Positions 9,083 through 18,819 of a DNA stretch of 64,000 nt are shown piece by piece. The position numbers were made by a program, and so were the translations under genes. Source of the stretch: Halalkalirubrum salinum (GTDB lineage: Archaea > Halobacteriota > Halobacteria > Halobacteriales > Haloferacaceae); contig NZ_SRSG01000058.1 of assembly GCF_005543295.1 (NCBI RefSeq), forward strand, positions 62,001 to 126,000. The letters are read 5' to 3'. The first letter of the stretch is position 1. Each line of letters begins with the position of its first letter. The notes beneath the pieces were generated by a model, which saw nothing but the letters and a program-made list of their open reading frames with translations, was not told the DNA's origin and did not search any database.

Positions 9083-9595
9083 GTGGCTACTGACCTGCTT
9101 GGCGCGGACAATCGACAGGCTTCGCGTAAAAAGGTTGGAATTGCTGATCTGGTCGTTGTCGACGACGACACACACCTCATCACCAGTGGCTTAGGATCGT
9201 GTCTAGCAATTGTACTTTTCGACCCACAACACGGTGTCTCGGGGCTGCTTCACGCGATGTTACCACACGCCGAAGCAGCCCGAGATTCGACACCAACGAA
9301 GTTCGTCGACACCGGAGTTGAGGCACTCATCTCACAGATCGAGGCTGCTGGTGGGGATCCACGGCGGCTGCAGGCGTGGCTCGTTGGCGGCAGCCAAATG
9401 CTCGAGTTCTCCGGCGGCGAGGACAGCATTGGTGCTCGCAATATCGATGCCGCGAAACAGATTCTTTCGTCTCGATCGATTCCGATCGTCGGTGTTGACG
9501 TTGGCGGCTCACACGGTCGGTCGATCGAATTTCGCCCGGCTGATGCGGCGCTGTCAGTCCGCACGGCAGACGGCACCGAACAGTCACTGTCGTAG
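9083..9595 (+). CDS. cheD: chemoreceptor glutamine deamidase CheD
   Basis: A 170 aa protein with the CheD fold and catalytic triad: C40 in SGLGSC, H57 in GLLHAM, and a threonine in the TPTKFVDTG segment (T70-T77). CheD deamidates glutamines of receptors and binds CheC to raise its phosphatase activity. The start is GTG 9083, 2 nt behind cheC; no ATG fits. It is the last che gene here; about 90 nt separate it from arlCE. Confidence 0.93.
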   Translation: MATDLLGADNRQASRKKVGIADLVVVDDDTHLITSGLGSCLAIVLFDPQHGVSGLLHAMLPHAEAARDSTPTKFVDTGVEALISQIEAAGGDPRRLQAWLVGGSQMLEFSGGEDSIGARNIDAAKQILSSRSIPIVGVDVGGSHGRSIEFRPADAALSVRTADGTEQSLS

Positions 9596-9670
9596 CGAAT
9601 ATCCCGTGGTGACTCAAGCGGGCAGAACTGCGTGACGCTCGCGGAAAATCTCAATCATGAAATTCGGAGA

Positions 9671-9676
9671 GGAGGT
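9671..9676 (+). promoter_or_regulatory. Shine-Dalgarno site of arlCE
   Basis: GGAGGT stands 7 nt before the ATG at 9684 and matches the archaeal 16S rRNA 3' end. It fixes the start of arlCE and shows internal, SD-led translation within the operon, unlike the leaderless genes nearby. Confidence 0.7.
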
Positions 9677-9683
9677 TTGAAGT

Positions 9684-11138
9684 ATGTACGTAGAGACGGT
9701 TGTACTAATGGGCCTCGGTATGTCGCTTGTGAGTACGCTCCCGGCGTTGTTTGGTGGAGGCCTGGGCGGTATCGAACAGATACTGCTTGGGCCGGCCGCG
9801 CTCGGTTCAGTTGGGATAGTTGGTGCCAGCATTCTTGAACGTATCCTGGATAACGACGATACCGACGGAGCCGACACCGAAGGCACCGACGGGGTCGACG
9901 CGTTGATGGGCGATGCGGGTGGCGGTGGCTTCGGTGACATGGATGGCGGGTTCGACGATTTCGACGACATGGGCGGGTTCGACGATGAGATGGGTGGCTT
10001 TGAGGGCGACGATGGCGGCGCCGCACTCGACGAACTTGAACACAAAGTTGACGAACTCGAAAATGAGGTCGGGAGTCTCTCTTCGACGGTCAACACCGTT
10101 CGAAGCGAAAACGAAGAGATCTCCGGTCGGGTCGAGGATGTCGAAGAGGACGTCCGAAACCTGCTGGACATCTACGAGATGGTCACTCGTGGGATTAATC
10201 CCTTCGTCGACGAGGCCAGCAGCGACTTCGATCTTGGGGGTGAGGGATCACTCGGGTTGTTTGACTCCGGCGAAGACGAGGAGGCAGCCGATTCCGAGGC
10301 GGTTGATGAATCAATTATGAGTGCTGATGCGGAGGGCTTCTTTGACGAGGAGCTCACCGAAGACGACGCCGACGACTTCGGCGACGAATTAGAATCAGAA
10401 GAGATGAGCGAACAAACTGACTCCGGCGGCAAGACGTTTAGTGAACTGAAAGAAGAGTACGACTCTGGGGAGGCCGAGTGGGCCGAAGATGGCGACGACT
10501 TCGATGCGATCGACGAAGCCATCGATGACGATGGGCTCGGTGATTTCGCCGAGGACGACTTCGAAGACGATGGCTTCGAAGACGATGGGTTTGGCGAGGA
10601 TTTCAGCGACCCGATAGAGAACGGTTCCTCGGCTGAGTCGACATCGATCGAGGCCGAGCTCGAGCCTGCAACGGCCGATCACGCTGGGGATGGGTTTGAG
10701 CCCGAGGACGCACGTGGGAAGGCAAGCGCCGCTGGCAGCTTCCAGTTCGTTAGTCCTGATCAGCTCTCAAGCGGTGGTGAAAAGCCATACCTCACCGAGC
10801 TTCCTGGTGACTACGTTGGTGACCTCGTGGTGATGGAGTGGCTTGAGTTCCTCGTCGGTAAATCAACAGTCACTGACGCTGCGCGTGCGGTAAACTACTA
10901 CGAGCGGATCGAGTGGATTGGTCCCGACGTGGCCGATCAGCTCCGATCGTTCCTTTCGGGCTTTGGCGACATCGATCGTAACAAAGTCGATAGACCCGGG
11001 ACCGAACACTTAGCGCGCGACCACCACATCAAGAGCCTCAAATACATCATGCAGCTCAACGGGACGACCGCGACGTCGGTTATCCTTGATCGGTGGGATA
11101 CGCTGTCGGGACAGACCGGAGACAACGGTGGGTTCTAA
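9684..11138 (+). CDS. arlCE: archaellum cytosolic protein ArlCE (FlaC/FlaE fusion)
   Basis: 484 aa. A hydrophobic N-terminus (1-50) precedes an acidic Gly/Asp-rich linker (50-115) and a coiled coil (about 115-155, ELEHKVDELENEVGSL). The ArlC domain follows (about 158-175, LLDIYEMVTRGINPFVDE), then a very acidic low-complexity stretch (about 180-340). The ArlD/E domain is at about 368-470 (YLTELPGDYVGDLVVMEWLEFLV). In Euryarchaeota ArlC/D/E form a cytosolic ring at the motor and receive the CheY signal. No separate arlD is present in this cluster. The GGAGGT at 9671 supports this start. Confidence 0.93.
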   Translation: MYVETVVLMGLGMSLVSTLPALFGGGLGGIEQILLGPAALGSVGIVGASILERILDNDDTDGADTEGTDGVDALMGDAGGGGFGDMDGGFDDFDDMGGFDDEMGGFEGDDGGAALDELEHKVDELENEVGSLSSTVNTVRSENEEISGRVEDVEEDVRNLLDIYEMVTRGINPFVDEASSDFDLGGEGSLGLFDSGEDEEAADSEAVDESIMSADAEGFFDEELTEDDADDFGDELESEEMSEQTDSGGKTFSELKEEYDSGEAEWAEDGDDFDAIDEAIDDDGLGDFAEDDFEDDGFEDDGFGEDFSDPIENGSSAESTSIEAELEPATADHAGDGFEPEDARGKASAAGSFQFVSPDQLSSGGEKPYLTELPGDYVGDLVVMEWLEFLVGKSTVTDAARAVNYYERIEWIGPDVADQLRSFLSGFGDIDRNKVDRPGTEHLARDHHIKSLKYIMQLNGTTATSVILDRWDTLSGQTGDNGGF

Positions 11139-11156
11139 CACGGGAACAGACAACAG

Positions 11157-11603
11157 ATGGGATTTAGCGTCAGTGCCTCGACCGGAATCATCATCGTGGG
11201 GTTATTCCTCGCGTTCGGGATGTTTTACCCGACGATGACCAACGGGCTTGAGGCGGTTTCGGGCGCTGAATCCGATCGAACCGAGCGATTTCTCGACCAG
11301 CAAAACACCGAAATCGAGCTCCAAAATGCGACGAAACAGGACGATGGTGACGAATGGACAGTCAGCGTCACCGTCGAAAACACTGGTGCCACGGCGCTAT
11401 CTGTCGAGACCGTAGACCTGCTTATCGATAACCAATACATGAATACAACAACGACGGCCGTAGATGGCAACGAGAGCACGGACCTGTGGCTGCCGAGTGA
11501 ATCGCTGGAAATCGAAGCGACCGTTGACACCGAACCAGCGCGAGTGACAATCGTCACCGATCATGGAATTCGTGTCTCCAGTACGATCGACGGAGGTGCC
11601 TGA
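11157..11603 (+). CDS. arlF: archaellum stator protein ArlF
   Basis: 148 aa: one N-terminal membrane helix (about 8-26, STGIIIVGLFLAFGMFYP) without a class III cleavage site, then a beta-rich outer domain with the ENTGA-type segment. ArlF binds S-layer protein and, with ArlG, anchors the motor in the pseudoperiplasm. It begins 18 nt after arlCE and ends 3 nt before arlG. Confidence 0.92.
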   Translation: MGFSVSASTGIIIVGLFLAFGMFYPTMTNGLEAVSGAESDRTERFLDQQNTEIELQNATKQDDGDEWTVSVTVENTGATALSVETVDLLIDNQYMNTTTTAVDGNESTDLWLPSESLEIEATVDTEPARVTIVTDHGIRVSSTIDGGA

Positions 11604-11606
11604 CCG

Positions 11607-12068
11607 ATGGCGAGCGTCTCGACGTCTCATCTCATCATCTTTGTTGCGAGTCTTGTCGTTGCCGCTGGTGTCGTCGGGACGTTGACTACCGGCGTCGATC
11701 GGGTGTCGAATGCAGTTCAAGACGGGAGTCTCGACGTGAGCCAACAGGTTCGCACGGACGTAACTGTCATTAGCGATCCAAAAAGCGACGTTCACAACGA
11801 ATCTGCAGCAACTGTCACTATTTACGTTCGCAACACCGGGTCACAGACCATCCCGGTACAGGAGTCTGCTGTCGATGTCCTATTAAACGGCGAGTACAAG
11901 ACCGGAAGCGATCTGAATATGGAACTCGTCTCAGACAGTGACAATCCTGACGTGTGGCGGCCTGAAGAGGTGGTCGCGATCACCGTCTCCGATACGGGAA
12001 TCGAAACGGACAATCGGCTGTTTCTCACCGTCAACGGTGATGAGGAGGTATTTGAGTTCAGATCATGA
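11607..12068 (+). CDS. arlG: archaellum stator protein ArlG
   Basis: 153 aa, similar in build to ArlF: membrane helix (about 7-29, [17 protein letters not shown]) and a beta-sandwich domain with [10 protein letters not shown]. ArlG forms filaments capped by ArlF around the motor. The last 4 bases overlap the arlH start (ATGA), showing translational coupling. Confidence 0.92.
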   Translation: MASVSTSHLIIFVASLVVAAGVVGTLTTGVDRVSNAVQDGSLDVSQQVRTDVTVISDPKSDVHNESAATVTIYVRNTGSQTIPVQESAVDVLLNGEYKTGSDLNMELVSDSDNPDVWRPEEVVAITVSDTGIETDNRLFLTVNGDEEVFEFRS

Positions 12069-12820
12069 GCAGACACAACCTGATTTCGTTAGGACTGGAC
12101 GATCACGATCGACTGAACAAAGAGCTCGGTGGCGGGATTCCCCGCGGGAGTATCGTCCTCATGGAAGGCGACTACGGTGCGGGCAAAAGCGCGATCTCCC
12201 AACGCTTCAGTTACGGCTTTTGTCAAACCGGCGCGTCGGTCACAATGTTATCGACCGAGCTGACCGTCAGCGGTTTTATTGATCAGATGCATTCGTTGTC
12301 ATACGACGTCGTCAAGCCGCTTCTCAACGAGCAGCTGTTGTTCCTCCATGCCGATATCGACAGCACCGGAGCACTGACCGGATCCGACGAGGACGGGGAA
12401 CGAAAGAAGCTTCTCAAGCGCCTGATGGAGGCTGAAACGATGTGGGACCCGGACGTAATCATCATCGATACGTTCGATGCGATCCTCCGAAACGATCCGA
12501 CGTTCGAGGCGCTCGTCAGACAAAACGAGGAGCGCCAGGCGGCTCTGGAGATCATCTCATTTTTCAGAGATATTATTTCCTCGGGAAAAATCATCGTGCT
12601 TACCGTCGATCCATCTGCGGTTGACGACGAGGCGATCGGGCCGTTCCGCTCGATCGCCGATGTTTACCTCGAACTGCAGATGGTGGAGGTTGGCAACGAC
12701 ATCCGCCGGCAGGTCCAGGTCAAACGGTTCGCCGGGATGGGCGAACAAGTCGGGGACACAATCGGCTACTCGGTTCGATCTGGAACTGGCATCGTCATCG
12801 AGAGTAGAAGCGTCGCGTAG
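12065..12820 (+). CDS. arlH: archaellum ATP-binding regulator ArlH
   Basis: 251 aa, RecA/KaiC-like fold. Walker [10 protein letters not shown] ends at K41-S42; Walker [13 protein letters not shown] is near residue 135. ArlH binds ATP but hydrolyses little; its nucleotide-dependent contact with ArlI switches the machine between assembly and rotation. The start overlaps the arlG stop. The family length is about 230-250, so it is complete. Confidence 0.94.
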   Translation: MSRHNLISLGLDDHDRLNKELGGGIPRGSIVLMEGDYGAGKSAISQRFSYGFCQTGASVTMLSTELTVSGFIDQMHSLSYDVVKPLLNEQLLFLHADIDSTGALTGSDEDGERKKLLKRLMEAETMWDPDVIIIDTFDAILRNDPTFEALVRQNEERQAALEIISFFRDIISSGKIIVLTVDPSAVDDEAIGPFRSIADVYLELQMVEVGNDIRRQVQVKRFAGMGEQVGDTIGYSVRSGTGIVIESRSVA

Positions 12821-12841
12821 CCATCACCGACCAGAGTCATC

Positions 12842-14515
12842 ATGACTGATCAAGGCCAACCTCGCCCCTCAAACGAACTCAAACAGCTCGCGATGCGCCG
12901 GCCGCATCTCCGCGAGCACCTGCTGAAGTTCAAACAGATCACCGGGGAGTTCCCAATGCTGATTGAGGAGGCCGACGGCGAGTACGAGGCCGATCGGCCG
13001 AACGTGATCTACCCCGTCGGCGGGCCGATATTCACGCACGTCTACGGCGACGTTGGCCAGGATACGAAGTACTACGCGGTTGAGCCGACGATCTCAGAGG
13101 ACGAATCGGTTATCCTCGAACGCGTCAAGCGCAAGCTGCTCGCGATGAGCGGTCATCGAAGCGCCCCTGAAGACGAATCAGGCTACGATGACCTGATCGA
13201 AGAACTCCTCGAGGAGGTTACGTACATCAACGACGGCAATACGACGTTTTATGACCGAGTCAAGCAGCTGTGGAACTTCGGAAAGATCGAGGTGTCGCGG
13301 CCGACCTACGAGAGCATCCGGTATCGGCTCAACCGTGATATCGTTGGGCTCGGGCCGCTCGAACCGGTAATGCGGGACCCGGCTAACGAGGATATTCACG
13401 TTATCGGCCCCAAGGAGTGTCACGTCGACCACGGCGTCTACGGCATGTTAGAGACAACAGTCGACTTCGGGACGCCACAGGAGTTCGACAGTTGGCTTCG
13501 GAACATGGGCGAACGGATCGGCGATCCGGTCTCTGATTCGGATCCGATTGTCGACTCCACCCTGCCGGACGGCTCGCGTATCAATATTATTTATTCCGAC
13601 GATGTCTCGATCAAAGGTTCATCGCTCACGATCCGTCAAAGCGAGGGCGTGCCGCTGTCAATAAACCAGATTACGAACTGGGGGACGCTCAGTCCCGAGC
13701 TGGCGGCGTATTTGTGGCTGTGTCTGGAGAATGAACAGACCGTCTTCGTTGTCGGGGAGACTGCCTCAGGAAAAACGACGACGCTCAACGCGATTTTGTC
13801 GTACATCCCGAGCGATTCGAAGATCTACACCGCCGAAGACACCGCTGAGGTGTTGCCCCCACACGACACGTGGCAACAGCTTCTCACTCGCGAGGGCGGC
13901 GGCGAGGAGACGAGCGAGGTCGATATGTTCGACCTGGTCGCGGCGGCGCTTCGGTCCCGTCCGGATTATATCATTGTGGGGGAGGTTCGTGGTGCGGAGG
14001 GACGCATGGCATTCCAGGCCGCGCAGACGGGTCACCCGGTCATGTTGACCTTCCACGCGTCTGATATTGTCTCGATGATCCAGCGGTTTACGGGCGATCC
14101 GATCAACGTTCCCGAGACGTTCATGGACAACGCCGACGTGGCGCTGTTCCAAAACCGCGTCAAACAGGGCGATAAGGTTCTTCGTCGGGTGACGAGCGTC
14201 CAGGAGATCGAAGGCTACTCGAAAGAGATGGACGGTGTCGTCACCCGAGAGGTGTTTTCGTGGGATCCTGTCGAGGACGAGATAATTTTCCAGGGTATGA
14301 ACAACTCCTACGTGCTCGAAGAGCAGATTGCGACACTGCTCGGCTATGCGGATACTCGAGACATATACGATGATCTGCAGTTCCGTGCGGAACTCACAGA
14401 ACGGATGATCCAAGAGGGTATCTTGGGCTACCACGAAGTGAACGAAACGATCGACGCGTTCCAGCGCGACGGCGTCGAAGGACTGCCATTTTCAATGTCA
14501 CGCTCGCACTTCTAA
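12842..14515 (+). CDS. arlI: archaellum motor ATPase ArlI
   Basis: 557 aa, secretion ATPase of the GspE/VirB11 family. Walker A VVGETASGKTTT is near residues 303-314, the Asp box and Walker B lie in SRPDYIIVGEVRGAEG (about 375-390), and the His box is TGHPVMLTFHA (about 398-408). ArlI powers both assembly and rotation as a hexamer under ArlJ. It starts 21 nt after arlH and ends 15 nt before arlJ. Confidence 0.95.
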   Translation: MTDQGQPRPSNELKQLAMRRPHLREHLLKFKQITGEFPMLIEEADGEYEADRPNVIYPVGGPIFTHVYGDVGQDTKYYAVEPTISEDESVILERVKRKLLAMSGHRSAPEDESGYDDLIEELLEEVTYINDGNTTFYDRVKQLWNFGKIEVSRPTYESIRYRLNRDIVGLGPLEPVMRDPANEDIHVIGPKECHVDHGVYGMLETTVDFGTPQEFDSWLRNMGERIGDPVSDSDPIVDSTLPDGSRINIIYSDDVSIKGSSLTIRQSEGVPLSINQITNWGTLSPELAAYLWLCLENEQTVFVVGETASGKTTTLNAILSYIPSDSKIYTAEDTAEVLPPHDTWQQLLTREGGGEETSEVDMFDLVAAALRSRPDYIIVGEVRGAEGRMAFQAAQTGHPVMLTFHASDIVSMIQRFTGDPINVPETFMDNADVALFQNRVKQGDKVLRRVTSVQEIEGYSKEMDGVVTREVFSWDPVEDEIIFQGMNNSYVLEEQIATLLGYADTRDIYDDLQFRAELTERMIQEGILGYHEVNETIDAFQRDGVEGLPFSMSRSHF

Positions 14516-14530
14516 TATCTCTCATTCAAC

Positions 14531-16276
14531 ATGTCTACCTCTTCTGCCGAAAAGATCACCAGCCAACTCAATACGATCCTCTCGTTCATTGGGTCACTGC
14601 TTGCCTCCTACGACAAATTAGAGATCTCAAAGCGAAAGTACGTATTTCTCATTTTGCTGCCGTCGCTCGTGTTTGCGCTCATCTCGATTGGGCTTGCCGT
14701 CTGGCTGCCGCTGCCGCTGGCCGCTCGATTGCCGATTCCGCTGCTCGGGTTTTTGTTATTCATCACGGCGATCGTCTATCCAAAGATCTACGTCAGCCAA
14801 CGCCGGATTGCGATCGAAAACCAGTTTCACCTTGTTATGACCCACATGACGGTTCTTTCGACCACTAACATCGATCGGATGGCCGTTTTTCGCACCCTCG
14901 CACGGGAAAAAGAGTACGGTGTCCTCGCCGAGGAACTCGGCCGGGTCGTTCACCTCGTCGACACGTGGAATCAAAGCCTCGATGACGCGCTTCGGCGCCG
15001 CGCACAGGAGGTCCCAAGCAAGGCGTTAGCCGACTTCTTCGAGCGGCTGGGATACACAATCGGTGCCGGTCAGGAACTTCACGAGTTCCTGTTCAACGAA
15101 CAGGAGGTGATGATCGAAAACTACATCACGATCTACGAGGGCTCATTGCGGAACCTCGAGGTCATGAAGGATCTGTACATGTCGATGATTCTCTCGATGA
15201 CGTTCGCGCTCGTGTTCGCGATCGTCCTGCCGATCCTCACCGGTGTGAACCCGACGCTCACTGTTGCTGGCGTCATCGGCATGTTCATTTTTGTGCAAAC
15301 CGGGTTTTTCTTCGTTATTCGAACGATGGCCCCGTTCGATCCGGTGTGGTACTTTCCGGAAAACCGATTTTTTGACAACCGCGATCTGTGGGGCTCACTC
15401 GCGATCGGTGCATTCGGATCGATGGTCCTCATCGTTTTTATGGGCCTCGGCTTCATTGGGATCGGTCCTGGGCTACCTGGGTTGTTGTTTTTCCTCGACA
15501 GCCCACCGCTGCCATTATACATCGCGGTGCCGGTGACGCCACTTTTGATCACTGGTATTGTCATGCGTCGTGAGGAGAAGTTCATCCACGAACGTGACCA
15601 GCAGTTCCCGAGTTTTATTCGCGCGCTCGGGGCGGCTGAAACCGCAAAACAGAGCACCACCTCAAAGGTTCTCGAAACGCTGCGAACCAAAGATTTCGGT
15701 GGTCTCACGCCGGCAATCAATCGACTGTATCGACGGCTGAAACTTCGTCTCAGTCCGGATCAGGCGTGGAGCGAGTTCTCTACAGAGTGTAAGTCCTATC
15801 TGATGCAGAAGTTCAGCGAGATGTATCTCATCGGCCGACAGATGGGTGGCGATCCCCGCCAACTCGGCGAGCTGATTAGTAAGAACATGAACACGGTCAA
15901 CCAGCTTCGCGAACAGCGCCGACAGGCAGCAACGACACTCATCGGGTTGCTGTACGGGATCACTGCGGCGGCGACGTTCGCGTTTTTCATCGGTCTGGAG
16001 GTTGTGAACATCCTCGCAGAGCTGTCAGGCGATCTCACCGCCGAGCAGTTCGACTTCGGCCGGATCATCTACGCTGGCGTCTACGACATTCCAGTCATCG
16101 AGTACCTGTTATTGCTTGTCATTCTGTTCAACGCCGCGCTGTCTGCGCTCATGATCCGATCGATCGACGGCGGCAACAAAGCGACTGCGTACATCCACTT
16201 TGTTATGCTGACCTGGCTTGGGTGTCTCACTGCGATCGGGACGCGGATCGTCGTTAACGCAATCCTCTCGATTTGA
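14531..16276 (+). CDS. arlJ: archaellum membrane platform ArlJ
   Basis: 581 aa polytopic membrane protein of the GspF/TadC family. Hydrophobic segments lie at about 38-95, 215-265, 300-350, 475-495 and 520-580, with two cytosolic helical domains between them that dock on ArlI. It is the last gene of the arl operon. There is no prepilin peptidase gene behind it, so archaellins must be processed by an enzyme encoded elsewhere. Confidence 0.95.
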   Translation: MSTSSAEKITSQLNTILSFIGSLLASYDKLEISKRKYVFLILLPSLVFALISIGLAVWLPLPLAARLPIPLLGFLLFITAIVYPKIYVSQRRIAIENQFHLVMTHMTVLSTTNIDRMAVFRTLAREKEYGVLAEELGRVVHLVDTWNQSLDDALRRRAQEVPSKALADFFERLGYTIGAGQELHEFLFNEQEVMIENYITIYEGSLRNLEVMKDLYMSMILSMTFALVFAIVLPILTGVNPTLTVAGVIGMFIFVQTGFFFVIRTMAPFDPVWYFPENRFFDNRDLWGSLAIGAFGSMVLIVFMGLGFIGIGPGLPGLLFFLDSPPLPLYIAVPVTPLLITGIVMRREEKFIHERDQQFPSFIRALGAAETAKQSTTSKVLETLRTKDFGGLTPAINRLYRRLKLRLSPDQAWSEFSTECKSYLMQKFSEMYLIGRQMGGDPRQLGELISKNMNTVNQLREQRRQAATTLIGLLYGITAAATFAFFIGLEVVNILAELSGDLTAEQFDFGRIIYAGVYDIPVIEYLLLLVILFNAALSALMIRSIDGGNKATAYIHFVMLTWLGCLTAIGTRIVVNAILSI

Positions 16277-16342
16277 GCCCGCTCTCCTTTCAGATCGACC
16301 ACCATCCGCAGCCTTTACGCACTCGCCAGTAAATCCGCCACT

Positions 16343-17077
16343 ATGGGCACACACTTTCCACACTTCGAGGTAATCCCGGCCGTCGACGTTCAAGACGGCG
16401 AGGTCGTCCAACTCGTTGCCGGCGAGCGCGGGACCGAAACCCGCTACGGTGATCCTGTTGAGGCGGCGACAAACTGGGTCGACGCCGGCGCGGAGACACT
16501 TCACCTCGTTGACCTCGACGGCGCGTTCGAAGGCGAACGGGTCAACAAGGCCGCCTTCGAGGCAGTAATCGACGCGGTGTCCGTGCCGATCCAGATCGGC
16601 GGTGGGATTCGAACCCCTTCGGACGCGTTCGACCTGCTCTCGATCGGCGTCGATCGGGTCATCCTCGGGACCGCCGCCGTTGAGGAGCCACCGATCGTCG
16701 AAGTAATCTCTGCGGAGTATCCTCGATCGGTCATGGTGAGCCTCGATGCCAAAGACGGCGAGGTCGTCGTCTCCGGGTGGACAGAGCGGACAGGGCTCGA
16801 TCCCGCTGAAGCCGCGACGCGGTATGAGGATCTCGGTGCGGGCGCGATCCTCTTTACTGATGTTGACGTTGAGGGCCAACTCGAGGGTGTCAACACTGAA
16901 CTCGTCTCGCGGGTCTGTGCGGCCGTCGATATTCCGGTCGTCGCAAGCGGCGGGGTTGCGACGATCGACGATATCCGCTCGCTCAAAAACGCCGGTGCGG
17001 CCGCGGTCGTCGTCGGAACCGCGCTGTACGAAGGGTCGTTCACGCTCGAAGCGGCGCAGTCGGCTGTCGATCGGTGA
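16343..17077 (+). CDS. hisA: HisA, ProFAR isomerase of histidine synthesis
   Basis: A 244 aa TIM barrel. The N-terminal catalytic aspartate lies in IPAVDVQDG (D15), the first phosphate loop in GGGIR near residue 85, the second half-barrel aspartate in FTDVDVEG, and the second phosphate site in ASGGVAT. HisA isomerises ProFAR to PRFAR in the cytoplasm. hisB follows after 125 nt, a partial his cluster; no other his genes are adjacent. Confidence 0.95.
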   Translation: MGTHFPHFEVIPAVDVQDGEVVQLVAGERGTETRYGDPVEAATNWVDAGAETLHLVDLDGAFEGERVNKAAFEAVIDAVSVPIQIGGGIRTPSDAFDLLSIGVDRVILGTAAVEEPPIVEVISAEYPRSVMVSLDAKDGEVVVSGWTERTGLDPAEAATRYEDLGAGAILFTDVDVEGQLEGVNTELVSRVCAAVDIPVVASGGVATIDDIRSLKNAGAAAVVVGTALYEGSFTLEAAQSAVDR

Positions 17078-17151
17078 GACCTCTTCGACGGACAGTCGCT
17101 GTCGATCGCTGCGTGCGCTGTCCGCGACGGGCAGTCAGCTATTGATCGCTG
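17057..17151. repeat. degenerate copies of the hisA 3' end
   Basis: The last coding bases of hisA (17057-17076, CAGTCGGCTGTCGATCGGTG) return in similar form at 17093-17111 and 17132-17151 behind the stop codon. The copies have diverged. Confidence 0.45.
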
Positions 17152-17202
17152 CGCCCCGAACGCGACGGTAACCAATATACCTGTGGGCCACAGAATCGTA
17201 GT

Positions 17203-17790
17203 ATGGGCGATCGACACGCCGCAATCAGCCGCGAGACCGCCGAGACGACAATCGAGCTTGAGCTTTCGATCGATGGTGACGGCGAGTCGTCGATCGACAC
17301 CGGAATCGGCTTCTTCGACCACATGCTCGAAGCATTCGCCAAACACGGGCTCTTCGACCTTGAGGTGACCTGCGATGGCGATCTGTACATCGACGACCAC
17401 CACACCATCGAAGACGTCGCGATCGTCCTGGGAGAGGCATTCGCGGACGCGCTCGGCGACAAGCGCGGCATCGTCAGATACGCCGATCGACGCGTTCCCT
17501 TAGACGAGGCCGTCGGCTCAGTTGTTGTCGACGTAAGCGGCCGACCGTACTTCTGCTTCGAGGGGTCGTTCTCGCAGGCGTCGGTTGGTGATTTCACCAG
17601 CGACATGGCCCGACACTTCGTCGAATCGCTGGCGATGAACGGCGGGTTGACGATCCACGCCGCCGTGACCGGCAAAAACGCCCACCACGAAGTTGAAGCG
17701 CTGTTCAAGTCGCTGGCACGGGCGCTCGACGACGCAACGCGGATCGATGAGCGCCGATCGGACACCCCGAGTACGAAAGGATCGCTTTGA
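17203..17790 (+). CDS. hisB: HisB, imidazoleglycerol-phosphate dehydratase
   Basis: A 195 aa single-function IGPD, as in Archaea and plants (no phosphatase domain). Metal-binding His motifs are present: [25 protein letters not shown] and the [13 protein letters not shown] end. It converts IGP to imidazole acetol phosphate. It lies behind hisA and 52 nt before an ACT-domain regulator. Confidence 0.95.
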   Translation: MGDRHAAISRETAETTIELELSIDGDGESSIDTGIGFFDHMLEAFAKHGLFDLEVTCDGDLYIDDHHTIEDVAIVLGEAFADALGDKRGIVRYADRRVPLDEAVGSVVVDVSGRPYFCFEGSFSQASVGDFTSDMARHFVESLAMNGGLTIHAAVTGKNAHHEVEALFKSLARALDDATRIDERRSDTPSTKGSL

Positions 17791-17842
17791 GCGGGGCGAT
17801 CCCCTACGGTTAAGCCGACTGGCCGTCGATCACGGACAAGCG

Positions 17843-18343
17843 ATGTTCGACGAGATCATGGAGAAGTTCGAGGGCAGCCCAAGCCAACAGGCGGTTATCC
17901 GGCTGTTACTCGAACGCGGGTTTTCGGTCAACAAGGATGGACGGGTCGTCTCCGGGGGAATCGAGATCCCCTACACTGGAATCGCCCGCGAGATCGGCGT
18001 CGATCGCCGTGTCGTCGATTCGACGACAGACGCAATCCTCTCGGATCCCGAGTTGGCCCGCATTTTCACGAATATCTCTTCGATCCCCAGCCTCATGGAC
18101 CTCGCGCCGGTGCTCGATCTGACGGTACTCACAATTGAGGTCGCTGCCGCCGACGAGGCGGGGATCGTCTCGACGGTGACGACGCTCATCGCCGACCATG
18201 ACATCTCGATCCGGCAGGTGATCAGCGAGGATCCAGAGTTCACTGACGAGCCGAAGCTGTACATTATCACCGACGAGGCGATTCCTGGCTCGCTGCTCGT
18301 GTCGATCCGCGAGCTTTCATTCGTCCGGCGCGTCGAATTTTGA
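17843..18343 (+). CDS. ACT-domain regulator with N-terminal HTH
   Basis: 166 aa. I start at ATG 17843 (MFDEIMEKFEGSPSQQAV); upstream in-frame starts overlap hisB and add unconserved residues, and a TTAAG box near 17808-17815 gives a leaderless start here. Residues 1-75 form a helix-turn-helix (TGIAREIGVDRRVVDSTTDA); residues 90-166 form an ACT domain (LTIEVAAADEAGIVSTVTTL), which usually binds an amino acid. The family matches COG2150, predicted regulators of amino-acid metabolism. Placement behind hisAB suggests histidine as a possible effector, an inference only. Confidence 0.8.
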   Translation: MFDEIMEKFEGSPSQQAVIRLLLERGFSVNKDGRVVSGGIEIPYTGIAREIGVDRRVVDSTTDAILSDPELARIFTNISSIPSLMDLAPVLDLTVLTIEVAAADEAGIVSTVTTLIADHDISIRQVISEDPEFTDEPKLYIITDEAIPGSLLVSIRELSFVRRVEF

Positions 18344-18344
18344 A

Positions 18345-18752
18345 ATGGCTGGCCCGTCCGAGCAACTGAGCGATCGCGTGCTCTGGCTTGTCGGAATTCA
18401 AGCGGCGCTTCTGAGTGCTGCAGCGCACCTCCTTTGGCTCCTGTCGTCGAGTGCTGGGGTGTCCGATATTCGGGTGCCGCTGTTTTCAGCCGCGATCGTC
18501 GTCCTCGTCGCCGGCTCAGCTGCCTTGTTTCGCGGCTACTCCCACCGACGGCTCTATTCGCTACTTATTGGAACGCTCGCAGCGCTGCTGGTCGGCTTTA
18601 TTATGTGGGAGGGAACCGCCACTGTGGCCGCGCTCGCGGCCGAACCACTCGCAGCGATCGCCTGGGTCGGCGAGATTGTCGGCATCGTTGCGTTCGGTGT
18701 GCTCTATCGACGCTCACATCCCGATCGAGCCGCCGACAACGGTCCCAGCTAA
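18345..18752 (+). CDS. small membrane protein, unknown function
   Basis: 135 aa with four predicted membrane helices (about 11-34, 44-62, 70-90, 97-120) and a charged tail. The ATG lies 1 nt after the stop of the ACT regulator, so the two are probably cotranscribed. No motif gives a function. Confidence 0.65.
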   Translation: MAGPSEQLSDRVLWLVGIQAALLSAAAHLLWLLSSSAGVSDIRVPLFSAAIVVLVAGSAALFRGYSHRRLYSLLIGTLAALLVGFIMWEGTATVAALAAEPLAAIAWVGEIVGIVAFGVLYRRSHPDRAADNGPS

Positions 18753-18819
18753 CTGCTGTCGCGAGGTGCTGGCCTGATCGATCGGTACCGATTAGCCGAG
18801 CGCTCCCGTACCGATCGTC

